Below are positions 6,719 to 17,600 of a DNA stretch of 60,548 bases, piece after piece. Source of the DNA: Bacteroidota bacterium (GTDB lineage Bacteria; Bacteroidota; Bacteroidia; Bacteroidales; FEN-979); assembly GCA_026391795.1 (NCBI GenBank), contig JAPLDI010000015.1:8009-68556 (forward strand), written 5' to 3'. Each line of letters starts with the position of its first letter. The first letter of the stretch is position 1. Both the position numbers and the translations under genes were made by a program. Under the pieces are notes generated by a model. It was not told the origin of the DNA. It ran no database searches and saw only the letters and a program-made list of their open reading frames with translations.

Positions 6719-9700
6719 AAGGAGTAGTTCAGGTTTGTGTTTAACAATTTTTCAGCCAGTTCAAGGCTGATGTTTTTTCTCCGGGCATAATCGGATACCT
6801 GGTCTTTCCCGATCTTTCCCAGTGCAAAATAATGAGCTTCGGGATGAGCAAAATAGAACCCGCTTACCGATGCGGCAGGATACATGGCGAAATTTTCAGT
6901 GAGGCTGATCCCGGTTTGTCTCTCTGCATCCAGCAGTGAGAAGAGGAGTGTCTTTTCCGAATGTTCCGGACATGCCGGATACCCGGGTGCAGGTCGGATT
7001 CCCTGGTAGGTTTCCTTCAGGATCTCCCGAAGGTTGAGCTCTTCTTCCCGGGCATATCCCCAATATTCTTTCCTCACCAGCTGGTGGAGGCGCTCGGCAA
7101 AGGCTTCAGCCAGCCTGTCAGACAGGATCTTGACGAGAATAGCCGAATAATCGTCAAGCTGGCTTTCATAGTAAGTGACCCATTCTTCCAGCCCAAGGCC
7201 TGATGTTACGGCAAAGCAGCCGATGTAGTCAACGGGTCCCTTGTCGGCCGGGGCAATGAAATCAGATAAGCATAAATTCGGTGAAGCGTCTTCTTTTTTC
7301 TGCTGGTTCCGCAGAAAACGGAAGCTGGCGATAACCTTTGAACGGGTTTCATCCGAATAGATCTCGACATCATCGCCCAGCGAGTTGCAGGGATAGAACC
7401 CGATGGCTCCTTTGGCAAGGATCATCTTTTTTGCCACCATTTCATCCAGCATCCGTTGGGCATCATCAAAGAGTTTCCTCGCTTCGGTTCCTTTGACCGG
7501 ATCCTCAAAAATAGCAGGATACTTTCCGTTCATCTTCCAGGCGTGGAAGAAAAAGGTCCAGTCGATGTATTCCCGGAGTTCCTCCAGCGGAAAATCGTAG
7601 AAATATTTATTCCCGGTAACGGCCGGTTTATGGATCACATCATTGTTAAACGTGAGTTTCAGCCTGTTTTCACGGGCTTCACGCAGCGAAACGAACTGGG
7701 ATTCCGAGCGGTTCGTCTCGTATTCTTTGCGAAGATCCTGGTAATGCTGTTTGATCTTTTCACCGTATGCATTTTTATCTTCTGATGCGAGAAGACCGGA
7801 AAGAACGCCTGCGCTCCTGGAGGCATCGCGAACATAGATGACGGGCGATGAATACTGGGGGTCAATACGGACGGCTGTATGGATCTCCGAGGTAGTGGCC
7901 CCGCCGATCAGCAACGGCAATGTCAGCCCTATCCGCTGCATCTCTTTTGCCACATGGACCATCTCTTCCAGCGAAGGAGTGATCAACCCGCTCAGCCCGA
8001 TAACATCAACCTTTTGATCGATGGCTGCCTGAAGGATCTTTTCCGGCGGGACCATGACGCCAAGGTCAACCACTTCATAGTTGTTACAGGCAAGCACTAC
8101 GCCTACAATATTTTTTCCGATATCATGAACATCTCCTTTCACGGTGGCGAGTAATATTTTCCCCGCTGAATTCGAGGCCATCGGGTTGTCAATATTTTCC
8201 TGTTCGATGTAAGGGAGCAGCCGGGCAACGGCTTTTTTCATGACGCGGGCGCTTTTTACAACCTGAGGAAGGAACATTTTTCCGGAGCCGAACAGGTCGC
8301 CGACCACGTTCATCCCGTCCATCAGGGGTCCTTCAATGATCTTCAGCCCCCGTTCATAGTGTTGCCTGGCCTCTTCGACATCCTCCTCGATATGATCCAG
8401 GATCCCTTTTATCAGCGCATGTTTCAGCCGTTCCTCAACGGTTCCTTTCCTCCATTCCTTCTCCTCAACTTCCTTCTTGCCGGTATTTTTAAGGGTCTCC
8501 GCATACATGATTAACCTTTCGGTAGCGTCTTTTCGGCGGTTCAGCACCGCATCCTCGATCAGTTTCAGCAGGTCGGGTGCAATTTCATCATAGACCGGCA
8601 GTGCACCGGCGTTTACAATGCCCATGTCCAATCCTGCCTGGATCGCATGATAAAGAAAAACCGCATGCATGGCTTCACGGATGAGATCGTTGCCCCGGAA
8701 AGAAAACGAAAGGTTGCTGATCCCCCCGCTGACCTTGGCCATCGGAAGGTTCTCCTTGATCCACCGTGTTGCCTTCAGGAAATCAACTGCATAATTGTTG
8801 TGTTCTTCCATCCCTGTAGCGATGGTGAGGATGTTCGGGTCAAAGATGATGTCTTCGGCAGGGAAGTTAACCTCGTTGATCAGAATGTCGTACGCACGCT
8901 GACAAACCTCTTTTCTTCTCTGTAACGTCGAAGCCTGTCCTTCTTCATCGAATGCCATCACGATCACGGCGGCCCCGTAATTCCTGATCTTTTCAGCCCT
9001 TTCCCTGAATGCCGCTTCGCCCTCTTTCAGGCTGATGGAATTGACGATGGCTTTTCCCTGGAGGCACTTCAGCCCGGCTTCGATGACGGTCCATTTGGAG
9101 GAATCGATCATCACCGGGACCCGTGCTACATCCGGGTCGGATGCAACCATGTTCAGAAAACGCACCATGGCCTTTTCCGAATCCAGCATGGCTTCGTCCA
9201 TGTTCACATCGATTACCTGCGCGCCATTTTCAACCTGCTGCCGGGCAACCACCAATGCCTCTTCGTATTTCTCTTCCTTGATGAGCCGCGCGAATTGCCT
9301 CGACCCGCTTACATTGGTCCGCTCGCCGATGTTGATGAAATTACTGCCTTTAAAAATGGTAAGGGGTTCGAGTCCGCTAAGCGATAATTCATGTTTTGCC
9401 TGCGGAACCTCTCTTGGCATGGCATCGGCTGCAGCTTCTGCAAAAAGCCGGATATGGTCAGGTGTTGTACCGCAGCACCCGCCAATGATATTGACAAAAC
9501 CGCTGGAAAGAAAATCCCGGATAAAGACCGACATTTTTTCCGGTGATTCATCGTATTGTCCAAACTGATTTGGCAGTCCGGCATTCGGATAGACACTTAC
9601 ATAGAAAGGGGCCTTGGCGGAGAGTTCTTCCAGGAAGGGTCTTAATTCCTTTGCTCCGAGTGAACAATTCAGCCCGATCGAAAACAGTTCGGACCGGGAA

Positions 9701-10395
9701 AGAGAGGTCAGAAAAGCATCAACGGTCTGTCCGCTGAGCGTTCTGCCGCTTGCATCCGTGACCGTTCCGGAGATCATCAGGGGTATGGCATTGCCTCTTT
9801 CTTTGCGGATATCGAGGATCGCCATCACAGCGGCTTTCGCATTCAGTGTGTCAAAAATAGTCTCGACCAGCAGCAAGTCAACCCCTCCGTCGATCAAACC
9901 GTTCACCTGTTCGGTATACACCTCGTAAAGGTCATCAAAGGTCACAGCACGGTATGCAGGATCGTTCACATCCGGCGACATGGAGGCAGTTTTATTGGTC
10001 GGACCGATGGCTCCGGCAACAAAACGTGGCTTTCCGGGGGTGAGGAAGGTATATTTCAATGCGGCTTCGGCGGCCAGCTGTGCTGCCGTTTTATTGATCT
10101 CGTAAACCAGCGATTCCATGTGATAGTCCGACAGGGAGATCCGGTTGCTGTTGAAGGTATTGGTCTCAATGATATCCGCGCCGGCAGCGAGGTATTGATC
10201 ATGGATTTCCATGACAATCTGCGGCTGGGTCAGTGACAGCAGGTCGTTGTTCCCTTTGAGGGAATGGGGGAAATCGCGGAATCGTTCACCACGGAATCCC
10301 GCCTCATCCAGCATATACCGCTGGATCATGGTTCCCATGGCCCCGTCCATCACCAGGACACGGTTGGATATTTCGTTAAAGATATTTTTCTTCAT
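6715..10395 (-). CDS. metH: Cobalamin-dependent methionine synthase
   Basis: 1226 residues, complete four-module MetH. Homocysteine domain (1 to about 330) has zinc ligands Cys244, Cys307 and Cys308 (GLNCS and [11 protein letters not shown]). The pterin-binding domain (about 345-620) contains [11 protein letters not shown]. The cobalamin domain (about 650-890) has [12 protein letters not shown], with His757 as the lower cobalt ligand. The C-terminal activation domain binds SAM ([12 protein letters not shown]). It transfers the methyl group from 5-methyl-THF to homocysteine in the cytosol. Four-base overlaps join it to both the PPTase gene (upstream) and metF (downstream). No cobalamin riboswitch was seen ahead of the operon, so B12 must come from synthesis or uptake encoded elsewhere. 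Confidence 0.97.
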   Translation of the reverse strand: MKKNIFNEISNRVLVMDGAMGTMIQRYMLDEAGFRGERFRDFPHSLKGNNDLLSLTQPQIVMEIHDQYLAAGADIIETNTFNSNRISLSDYHMESLVYEINKTAAQLAAEAALKYTFLTPGKPRFVAGAIGPTNKTASMSPDVNDPAYRAVTFDDLYEVYTEQVNGLIDGGVDLLLVETIFDTLNAKAAVMAILDIRKERGNAIPLMISGTVTDASGRTLSGQTVDAFLTSLSRSELFSIGLNCSLGAKELRPFLEELSAKAPFYVSVYPNAGLPNQFGQYDESPEKMSVFIRDFLSSGFVNIIGGCCGTTPDHIRLFAEAAADAMPREVPQAKHELSLSGLEPLTIFKGSNFINIGERTNVSGSRQFARLIKEEKYEEALVVARQQVENGAQVIDVNMDEAMLDSEKAMVRFLNMVASDPDVARVPVMIDSSKWTVIEAGLKCLQGKAIVNSISLKEGEAAFRERAEKIRNYGAAVIVMAFDEEGQASTLQRRKEVCQRAYDILINEVNFPAEDIIFDPNILTIATGMEEHNNYAVDFLKATRWIKENLPMAKVSGGISNLSFSFRGNDLIREAMHAVFLYHAIQAGLDMGIVNAGALPVYDEIAPDLLKLIEDAVLNRRKDATERLIMYAETLKNTGKKEVEEKEWRKGTVEERLKHALIKGILDHIEEDVEEARQHYERGLKIIEGPLMDGMNVVGDLFGSGKMFLPQVVKSARVMKKAVARLLPYIEQENIDNPMASNSAGKILLATVKGDVHDIGKNIVGVVLACNNYEVVDLGVMVPPEKILQAAIDQKVDVIGLSGLITPSLEEMVHVAKEMQRIGLTLPLLIGGATTSEIHTAVRIDPQYSSPVIYVRDASRSAGVLSGLLASEDKNAYGEKIKQHYQDLRKEYETNRSESQFVSLREARENRLKLTFNNDVIHKPAVTGNKYFYDFPLEELREYIDWTFFFHAWKMNGKYPAIFEDPVKGTEARKLFDDAQRMLDEMVAKKMILAKGAIGFYPCNSLGDDVEIYSDETRSKVIASFRFLRNQQKKEDASPNLCLSDFIAPADKGPVDYIGCFAVTSGLGLEEWVTYYESQLDDYSAILVKILSDRLAEAFAERLHQLVRKEYWGYAREEELNLREILKETYQGIRPAPGYPACPEHSEKTLLFSLLDAERQTGISLTENFAMYPAASVSGFYFAHPEAHYFALGKIGKDQVSDYARRKNISLELAEKLLNTNLNYSL

Positions 10396-11048
10396 TTGTT
10401 GCCATCCGTCTTCAATGCATAAACCAGCATATACCCGGAGATCTTTTCGTAAAAAACATCAAAGAATTCATTCCCCTCCGGCGTATTCATCCGGGCGGTG
10501 CACCGGCCTTTGCCGGTGCAAAGATAAGGAAAGGTGCCGATATAGATATCACGTTGAAAGTCAACTTCAGGCCTGCCATAGATCTTGTAGACCGCTTCCT
10601 TGGCCCCCCAGCATATGGTTAACTTTTCAAGCCTGCTGTCTTCCCCTACATTCCGGATCTCCTCGCTGGATAAAAACCGCTCACTGATCCGGTAAATCCG
10701 GTCTTTAAGAGTCTCGATGTCGATCCCTGCAGGAGTGGTCTGACTGGTTATGGCGGCAGAATAGTTCCCCGAATGGGAGATGGAAAGGAACAATGTGCTG
10801 TCTCTCAGCCGGGGCTTTCCATACCTGTCGTACTCGAGATGAACCGCATCTGCAGCCAGCATTTTTTTCAGCAGGATCCGGTAGCTGAGCCATTGTTTCT
10901 TCCTGATCTCGCTTTTAAAGGAAGCATACCGGGTTTCCTCGTCAGGATCCAGTTCTGCAAGTCCCTCAAGGGTTTCTTTCGTTTCATCAATCTTCCATAA
11001 TCCCACCCGGGCATGATCAAACACTTCCCTGTCAAAAATCAATGGCAT
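10392..11048 (-). CDS. 4'-phosphopantetheinyl transferase (Sfp type)
   Basis: About 218 residues. It transfers phosphopantetheine from CoA to acyl or peptidyl carrier proteins. The two Mg/CoA motifs are present: GIDIE at the centre and WGAKEAVYK about 50 residues later. [13 protein letters not shown], a conserved strand of the family, precedes them. The start at 11048 ([10 protein letters not shown]) is favoured; the frame opens 13 codons earlier at 11087 but those residues are not family-like. The stop overlaps the metH start by four bases, an unusual coupling of carrier-protein activation with methionine synthesis. The carrier protein served is not in the window. Confidence 0.88.
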   Translation of the reverse strand: MPLIFDREVFDHARVGLWKIDETKETLEGLAELDPDEETRYASFKSEIRKKQWLSYRILLKKMLAADAVHLEYDRYGKPRLRDSTLFLSISHSGNYSAAITSQTTPAGIDIETLKDRIYRISERFLSSEEIRNVGEDSRLEKLTICWGAKEAVYKIYGRPEVDFQRDIYIGTFPYLCTGKGRCTARMNTPEGNEFFDVFYEKISGYMLVYALKTDGNK

Positions 11049-11133
11049 GATCGCATCTTTAATAAAAAGAGTGCAAAAATACGGCATTAAAGTGAAAAGT
11101 GGTTTCAGGAGAGGCGAACGGGACGGACAGACG

Positions 11134-11706
11134 TCATGGGACCGTTACCGTCATGGTAGCGGTATTCAGCGGATAATCCCGGGCAGTTGTTGTTATAAGG
11201 GTGCCGGCAGGAGGGATGTTCTCCTTGCTTGCAGCAAAATACCAGCGTTTTCCGGAATCATCCGGCTGGCAGGGACCTTCTTCGATCAACCTGCCGTCAG
11301 GACGAGTGATCCGGACCCGGACCTCCTTCAGCCGGAAATCGTCGGTGGCGGTGACAACGACCGGATCGCCTGCATGACCGTTGTAACAGGATGCATCAAT
11401 TTCTGTAACCCGGGGAGGGCGGAGGTAATCGGTCATGGCCGTGGCGTGTGCCGTCATTCCCATTCTTGCCGCATTCCTGTAAAAGGCAAGTGTTTCCGGA
11501 TCACGGAGCACCCATGCAGCCCATTTATGCGCTTCCTGAAATCGTTCACGGACCGCCTGCTGCTTTTCTGTGGGCTTCCTTTTCTTTTTCTTTTTGGCCG
11601 GGACATTGGCCATTATGGTTTCTCCGTTCAGGAGCCGGAAAACGACCTGGTTTCCGAATTTTCCACGTAAACCGCGGACTACGATGTTGTCATTTGCTTT
11701 TGTCAT
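11134..11706 (-). CDS. Conserved-type hypothetical protein with basic N-terminal region
   Basis: 190 residues. No signal peptide is seen. The first 30 residues (GLRGKFGNQVVFRLLNGETIMANVP) resemble the start of a Bacteroidota family of unknown function that I know only by pattern. A run of Lys/Arg (KKKKKRKPTEKQQ) at about 37-50, a helix containing AHKWAAWVLRD, and a C-terminal all-beta domain (about 95-190) with VVVTATDDFRLKEVRVRITRPDG follow. The last part looks like an Ig-like or Big-type sandwich. It lies 85 bases upstream of the PPTase gene on the same strand and may start that operon. Function is unknown. Confidence 0.6.
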   Translation of the reverse strand: MTKANDNIVVRGLRGKFGNQVVFRLLNGETIMANVPAKKKKKRKPTEKQQAVRERFQEAHKWAAWVLRDPETLAFYRNAARMGMTAHATAMTDYLRPPRVTEIDASCYNGHAGDPVVVTATDDFRLKEVRVRITRPDGRLIEEGPCQPDDSGKRWYFAASKENIPPAGTLITTTARDYPLNTATMTVTVP

Positions 11707-11918
11707 GGCATGTGTGAATTTAAGGATACATGGTTTGTTTTGACCCCGCGGAGCGGGGCAGAATTACGGAATTTTTCTACAATCTTTGTGCCATTATCTG
11801 GTTTTCTCATCTCTTTTAATAAAGATTTTGCAGGCCGGAATGTGCTGTCAGGAACCATCCGGGCTTGCAAATCGCTCCTTCTTCTCCTTCAGATTTTATC
11901 ATCTTCTGTTCGGGTTCC

Positions 11919-12036
11919 CTTTCAGCTTTCGTTCAGCTTCCTTTCAGCTTCTCTTCAGGTAGCTTTCAGGGTGAAATGAAAAAAACAGTTCATCCTGAAA
12001 GCTACCTGAAAGCTACCTGAAAGCGACCTGAAGAGA
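11919..12036. repeat. Inverted repeat built of 11-bp units
   Basis: The left arm repeats an 11-base unit of the type CCTTTCAGCTT about 4.5 times. The right arm repeats CCTGAAAGCTA 3.5 times, the reverse complement of the same theme. GTAGCTTTCAGG and CCTGAAAGCTAC are perfect 12-bp complements around a loop of about 23 bases. The whole could form a long cruciform or RNA hairpin. No protein-coding signal is present. Confidence 0.8.
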
Positions 12037-12171
12037 ATAATGATCCCATCTGCTCATAAGATGATGCCAGGAGGGTGAAAAGATAAAGAGAAGATGGAGG
12101 ATGGAGGATGGATGCTAGAGGATGATGTCCTCCGGCTTTTTATGTTGAATCGTTCAGCTTTTCTTTCACTC

Positions 12172-12202
12172 TTGTCATTTTCTCCGGAAATTCCTACTTT
12201 TG
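12172..12202 (+). promoter_or_regulatory. Consensus promoter for ahcY
   Basis: TTG at 12172-12174, a 20-base spacer and TACTTTTG at 12195-12202 (perfect TAnnTTTG). It overlaps the first possible TTG start of the frame (12200), which decides for the ATG at 12221. Confidence 0.7.
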
Positions 12203-12220
12203 CAAAAAGAATTTCAAACT

Positions 12221-13642
12221 ATGGAACAGACAAAAACAGATACGGTAATGAAATATAAAGTAGCTGACCTTTCCCTGGCCGACTGGGGAAGAAAAGAGAT
12301 CTCCATCGCCGAGAAGGAAATGCCCGGACTGATGTCGATCCGGAAAAAACATGCAAACGAAAAGCCCCTGAAAAATGTACGCATCAGCGGTTCCCTTCAT
12401 ATGACCATTCAGACTGCAGTCCTGATTGAAACCCTTATTGAACTTGGTGCTGATGTAAGATGGGCAAGCTGCAACATCTTCTCCACCCAGGATCATGCTG
12501 CCGCCGCCCTGGCAGCGATCGGAATCCCGGTGTTTGCCTGGAAAGGCGAATCGCTGGAAGAATACTGGTGGTGTACCAACCAGGCCCTGACGTTCCCGGG
12601 CGGGAAAGGCCCGAACCTGATTGTTGATGACGGAGGAGATGCCACGTTACTTATACACAAGGGATTTGCCGTTGAAAATGATCCTTCGCTGCTAAAGGAA
12701 GTTCCCTCGAACGCTGAAGAAAAAGCGGTTCACAACCTCCTTCAGTTGCTTTATGTTGAAGATAAGACAAAGTGGCACCGGACCGTGAAAGAGTGGAAGG
12801 GTGTTTCGGAAGAAACCACGACCGGTGTTCATCGTCTTTATCAGATGATGGAACAGGGAACCCTGCTGGTCCCGGCGATCAATGTGAATGATTCGGTCAC
12901 CAAATCGAAATTTGACAATTTATACGGATGCCGTGAGTCACTTGCTGACGGTATAAAACGTGCCACGGATGTCATGATTGCCGGGAAAGTCGTTGTTGTC
13001 CTGGGATACGGGGATGTCGGAAAAGGCTGTGCCAAGTCGATGAAAGCTTATGGTGCCCGGGTCCTGGTTACGGAGATCGACCCGATCTGTGCCCTGCAGG
13101 CTGCCATGGAAGGTTTTGAAGTAACCACCGTTGAAGATGCGCTTTCCGAAGGGAATATCTGGGTAACAACAACCGGGAACAAAGATGTGATAACGGCAAA
13201 GCATCTTTCACTGATGAAGGATGAAGCCATCGTTTGCAACATCGGCCATTTTGATAATGAGATCCAGGTTGCCCAGATGGAAGCCTGGCCGGGGATCAAA
13301 AAAATTACGATCAAACCCCAGGTGGATCAGTATATTTATCCGGATGGCAAGAAGATATACCTGCTGGCCGAAGGCCGTCTCGTTAACCTGGGATGTGCAA
13401 CGGGGCACCCCTCTTTTGTCATGAGCAACTCTTTTTCAAATCAGACCCTGGCACAGCTGGATCTCTGGAAAAACAATTACGAGATCGGCGTTTACCGTCT
13501 TTCAAAGCAGCTTGATGAAGAGGTTGCACGTTTGCACCTGGAACAGCTGGGGGTAAAACTGACGAAACTCACCGGGGAACAATCGGTCTATACAGGAATA
13601 CCGGTTGAGGGTCCATACAAACCGGAGCATTACAGGTACTAA
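12221..13642 (+). CDS. ahcY: Adenosylhomocysteinase
   Basis: 473 residues. It reversibly hydrolyses S-adenosylhomocysteine to adenosine and homocysteine, recycling the product of SAM-dependent methylation to the MetH substrate. Signatures are [15 protein letters not shown] (substrate binding), the NAD-binding [10 protein letters not shown] at about 263-272, [27 protein letters not shown], and the conserved C-terminal Lys-Tyr end KPEHYRY that reaches into the neighbouring subunit. The start is placed at 12221 because the promoter -7 box lies over the earlier TTG. It is transcribed opposite to metH/metF, so the cycle genes cluster without forming one operon. Confidence 0.97.
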   Translation: MEQTKTDTVMKYKVADLSLADWGRKEISIAEKEMPGLMSIRKKHANEKPLKNVRISGSLHMTIQTAVLIETLIELGADVRWASCNIFSTQDHAAAALAAIGIPVFAWKGESLEEYWWCTNQALTFPGGKGPNLIVDDGGDATLLIHKGFAVENDPSLLKEVPSNAEEKAVHNLLQLLYVEDKTKWHRTVKEWKGVSEETTTGVHRLYQMMEQGTLLVPAINVNDSVTKSKFDNLYGCRESLADGIKRATDVMIAGKVVVVLGYGDVGKGCAKSMKAYGARVLVTEIDPICALQAAMEGFEVTTVEDALSEGNIWVTTTGNKDVITAKHLSLMKDEAIVCNIGHFDNEIQVAQMEAWPGIKKITIKPQVDQYIYPDGKKIYLLAEGRLVNLGCATGHPSFVMSNSFSNQTLAQLDLWKNNYEIGVYRLSKQLDEEVARLHLEQLGVKLTKLTGEQSVYTGIPVEGPYKPEHYRY

Positions 13643-13652
13643 GGAAAATCCG

Positions 13653-13672
13653 CCTGCCTGCCGGCAGGCAGG
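13653..13672. repeat. Perfect 20-bp palindrome (REP-like) between convergent genes
   Basis: CCTGCCTGCCGGCAGGCAGG is its own reverse complement. It lies 10 bases after the ahcY stop, ahead of the convergent lipoprotein gene. Similar GC-rich palindromes recur between genes in Bacteroidota. It could act as a bidirectional terminator or REP element, but no T-run follows. Confidence 0.8.
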
Positions 13673-13730
13673 AAGTACGAATTACGAATCCGGATTGGCA
13701 TCGTTAAGTGATTCACCTCTGATAATTTCC

Positions 13731-14171
13731 TTAGTTGTAAATATAAAGGATGGAGCCGTTGTAGGTAGTCCTGTATTGCTTCATCGGATAGGGCGAGGGA
13801 CCGGAAATCGGGGAGCCGTCGGTCAGGATGAATTTTGAAGTGCAGGAAGGGCAATAGGTTGTCATTCCCGAAGAATCGACGACCATCCTTGAACTGGTCT
13901 TATCCCAATCGTAAGGACAAGCCCTCTCATAAGCCATGAACCCGTTGGGGGTCGCCCTGTAAACGATGATTCCCCGGTACCCACCGGTAAGATATTCCCA
14001 TCCGGTTACGGTATTCAAACGGAGGTATTCGGTGGAATTTGGATCGAGTGCGATATTGACGGCAATGACAGGAATATCGTTTTGCTGCTTCTCTTTTTTA
14101 CATTGCGGAAGAAAGCAAACAAACAGAAGGATCAGTAAAACGGATGCTGTGTATCGAAACCCGGGATTCAT
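13731..14171 (-). CDS. Rieske-like lipoprotein lacking the canonical His ligands
   Basis: 146 residues. Residues 1-24 are a lipoprotein signal (VCFLPQC, lipidated Cys24). The mature domain follows the Rieske [2Fe-2S] layout: strands, a first loop CPYDW, a second loop YCPSCTSKF about 23 residues later, then GSPISGPSPYPMKQYR, the Pro-loop and final strands. Canonical Rieske loops are CxH and CxxH; here the His positions are Tyr/Asp and Cys. Normal Rieske cluster binding is therefore doubtful; three Cys could hold another metal or a disulfide. The location is likely the periplasmic face of a membrane. It is convergent with ahcY and divergent from the small lipoprotein at 14219. Confidence 0.7.
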   Translation of the reverse strand: MNPGFRYTASVLLILLFVCFLPQCKKEKQQNDIPVIAVNIALDPNSTEYLRLNTVTGWEYLTGGYRGIIVYRATPNGFMAYERACPYDWDKTSSRMVVDSSGMTTYCPSCTSKFILTDGSPISGPSPYPMKQYRTTYNGSILYIYN

Positions 14172-14218
14172 CTCTTTTATCAGTTAAACGCAATATTAAT
14201 AAGAATATTTTATACGGA

Positions 14219-14509
14219 ATGAAGCGGTCAGGTTTAAAAATGAAAGGGATTATTTTCATCCTTGGGATGATGTTGTTTTCGGCTCCCCTGGTATATACCT
14301 CCTGTTCGCCGGGGAAGAATTCCAGCCAGCACAAGATGGAAAAGCAAAGAGCGAAAAAAGACAAAGAGGCGAAGAAGAAATATGACCAGGCGATCAAGCA
14401 ACATCAGAAAAATCAATCCGCGGCAACCAAGGCCATGATGAAGGAGGCAAAAAAAGAATCCCCAAAGAATACACCCCTGAAACCCTCCTCCGGAAAAAAG
14501 TGTAAGTAG
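14219..14509 (+). CDS. Small Lys-rich lipoprotein
   Basis: 96 residues. The signal sequence (GIIFILGMMLFSAPLVYTSC) ends in a lipobox with Cys at about residue 28. The mature part is almost entirely charged and helical (KMEKQRAKKDKEAKKKYDQAIKQHQKNQ) and ends in KKCK. It is probably an extended coiled or disordered peptide tethered to a membrane. An ATG at 14240 is an equally good start. No family was recognised. Confidence 0.7.
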   Translation: MKRSGLKMKGIIFILGMMLFSAPLVYTSCSPGKNSSQHKMEKQRAKKDKEAKKKYDQAIKQHQKNQSAATKAMMKEAKKESPKNTPLKPSSGKKCK

Positions 14510-14587
14510 TTAGCAACAAGTGGTTTTCAATGCGCTGTGAGCCCCTATTTAGAAGGAATTTATATTTCATTTGCGGGGTAAAAATCA

Positions 14588-14620
14588 TTTGGAACTTATT
14601 TTAAAATGTTGTTACCTTTA
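14588..14620 (+). promoter_or_regulatory. Promoter of the TonB receptor module
   Basis: TTTG at 14588-14591 (last T through G), a 21-base spacer and TACCTTTA at 14613-14620 (one mismatch). The leader to the ATG at 14666 is about 40 bases. Confidence 0.55.
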
Positions 14621-14665
14621 CCATCTTTTTAAGCCCAAAATATAATTTAACATAAAATTAATGGT

Positions 14666-17600
14666 ATGTTAAGAAATTTACTATTAGCTATTGCATTGGT
14701 TCTGACGACAAATCTGTTAGTCCATTCACAGACCGGATCCGGAACCCTCAAGGGGAAAATTACCGATAAAAAAACGAAAGAGGCCATTCCGTTTGCCAAC
14801 ATCATTGTTGAAATCGGGGGTGTACAGGTTGGGGGATCCACAACAGATTTTGATGGTAATTTTATTATCAAACCGATCCCTCCCGGGAAGGTTGATCTGA
14901 AAGCCACTTTCGTGGGATATACACCTTTTACCATGAAGGGGATTGTCGTGTTTGCCGATAAAATTCAATTCCAGAATGTTGAATTGCAGCCACAGTCGGT
15001 TGACTTGAGTGTAGTGGAGGTAGTAGATTATAAAGTTCCATTGATTTCGAAGGACCAGACGGTTTCAGGGGGAACAGTTTCTTCTGAGGATATTGCCAAG
15101 ATGGCAAACAAATCGGCTGAAGCCGTTGCAACGACGGTTGGAGGGGTTGGCACCGATGCTAATGGAGGGATTACCAGTATGCGCGGGCAGCGTTCAACGG
15201 GTACGGTTTATTATATCGATGGTATCCGTGTCATTGGAAATAACGCCCTGCCGCAGTCGGCCATTGAACAGGTGGAAGTCATCCTCGGTGGTACGCCTGC
15301 AAGTTACGGGGACGCAACAGGGGGTATCATCAGCGTTACTACGAAAGGACCTTCCAGGGAAACCAGTGTTGGAATAGACGCCCAGACCTCCAAATTCCTT
15401 GACCGTTTCGGATATAACAGGGTCGGGCTGAACGTTACCGGACCCGTTTTCTCCAAAAAAGATACGATCAATAAGACCAAGACCCCGGTCATGGGTTACT
15501 TTGTTGCCGGTGAATTTGTTTACCAGAAAGATGGTGCCCCGGGTGCCTACAAGTATTACAGGGCAACCGATGATGTCATCAACAGCCTCAAGTACAACCC
15601 GATCCGCTTATCTGCCAACGGTCAGGGTGTTGAGCTGAATGCTGAATACCTTACGAAAAACGACCTCATGCAGGTAAAAAATACCCAGAACACATCCTAT
15701 TATAATGTCAACGCATCGGGCAAACTTGATTTCCGTCTCTCCCCGACCATCAATTTATCCTTTGGAGGAACATTTACCTACAATGACAACTACGGGTTCA
15801 ATTATGCCGGATCGTTGCTCAACTGGGAGTACAATTCACACAACACGAGCAGCACCTGGAGGTTGAACGGACGCTTTACACAGCGTTTCCCGACCGCACC
15901 CGACAGCAAATCCTTTGTAAAGAATGTATATTATTCCATCGGGGCCGACTTCTCCAGAAGCGATGCCAAGTCGGAAGATTCACAACTGAAAGAGGACCTC
16001 TTTAAATATGGTTACATCGGTAGTTTTGCCACACAGAAAGTACGCGGATATACAACCGGACTGGAAAGGGATTCCCTTACCGGTAAGATGGCCCGTCTCC
16101 ACAATGGCTGGAGGGATACCGGTGTCATCTTCACGGCCAACAATTACAATCCTGAAGCCGTAGCATGGGTGGATGAATATTACAACCTGCTTCCGAAAGT
16201 CAAGACTGACGGTACCGGAAACGGAAACTATCTCAGTACGAGCGATATTACAGGTAACCGCGGCCTTATCAACGGTATGGAACCCATCGGCGTATATGCC
16301 CCGAGCATGTGGCAGAATGTAGGAACCCGGAGGAGTGGCTACGCTTACAATCAGCAGGATCAGACCAATGTCCAGGCTTCCTTTGCCGCCGACTTCGGAA
16401 ATCATGAAATCCAGGTAGGGTTGCAATACCAGCAGCGAAAAAACAGTGCGTATGGAGTTGATGGTCAGGATATGTGGCCTTTGATGAACCTGGAGGCCAA
16501 TTCACACATCAATGAACGGGATCTGTCCAATCCGCAACTTGTTTACCGGGACGGTTTCTTTATGGATACCATCAACTATTTCAGGAAATATTCTTCCACG
16601 CTTCAGAAAAACTTTGACATTAACCTGCGGCAAAAACTCGGATTGCCTCTGGATGGCACAGACTGGATCGATGTCAATTCCTATAATTTCGATGCCGGCA
16701 CCATCAATTATTATGACAAGAACCAGAAAATGCATACCATCAGGCTGAATGAGAACCTGCTTTCGATCGACATGTTCACTCCTGACGAACTTTTCCAGAA
16801 CGGATCGCCGCTGGTGGCCTATTCAGGATACGACTATAAAGGTAAAAAGCTGAATCATCAGCCGACGCTTGATGACTTCTTCAACAAGACAGACGCCAAC
16901 GGCAATTTTACCCGCGAGGTGGCGGCCTATCAGCCCATCTATATGGCCGGGTACATCCAGGATAAATTCGCTTTCAAGGATCTGATCTTCAATATCGGTT
17001 TACGTGTCGACAGGTTTGATGCAAACCAGATGGTGCTGAAGGATCCTTATCTTTTCTACCCTGCAAAGACTGTGGCGGAACTGGATCCAAAAGTGTGGAA
17101 GAACATTCCAAGCAACATCGGATCCGATTATGTGGTTTATGTCGATGATCCCTCAAACCCCTCGGCAATTACCGGTTACCGGAAAGATAATCAATGGTAC
17201 AACAAGGATGGTACACCTGTTTCTGACCCTAAAGCGGTTGATGCTACCGGCGTAAAACCGTATCTTTTAAAACCTTCCAATACAACCATGAGTACTGTGG
17301 TATTTCAGGATTACCAGCCCCAGGTTAACTATATGCCCCGTATCTCCTTCTCTTTCCCGATCTCGGATGATGCCTTGTTCTATGCCCATTATGACATTCT
17401 TACCCAGCGTCCTTCGAGCGGGTTTGTCCAGCTCGATCCTGTGGGTTATTATTTCATAGGCGTTACCGGTTCGAACGGAACGCATACAAACCCGGCATTG
17501 AAACCTGAAAAGACCATCGACTACGAGTTGGGCTTCCAGCAAAAGATCAACAACGCATCTTCGTTAAAATTATCCGTGTTTTATCGTGAAATGCGCGACC

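Larger units (their letters stand above)
11707..12220. other. 514-bp intergenic region with hairpins, repeats and the ahcY promoter
   Basis: No gene was found. It contains a perfect GC hairpin (CCCCGC-GGA-GCGGGG at 11744-11758), an 11-bp-period inverted repeat (11919-12036, listed separately), a short GATGGAG 7-bp repeat at about 12094-12112, and the ahcY promoter at 12172-12202. The region separates divergent transcription units. Confidence 0.7.

Noticed and set aside
11049-11133. Cobalamin riboswitch before the metH operon
   Set aside because: The short gap, and the region before 11706, show none of the conserved B12-box strings.
12200-12220. TTG start for ahcY seven codons upstream
   Set aside because: That TTG is part of the predicted -7 box, so it would not be in the transcript.
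14510-14665. Riboswitch ahead of the TonB receptor
   Set aside because: No conserved aptamer core was recognisable; only a promoter is supported.
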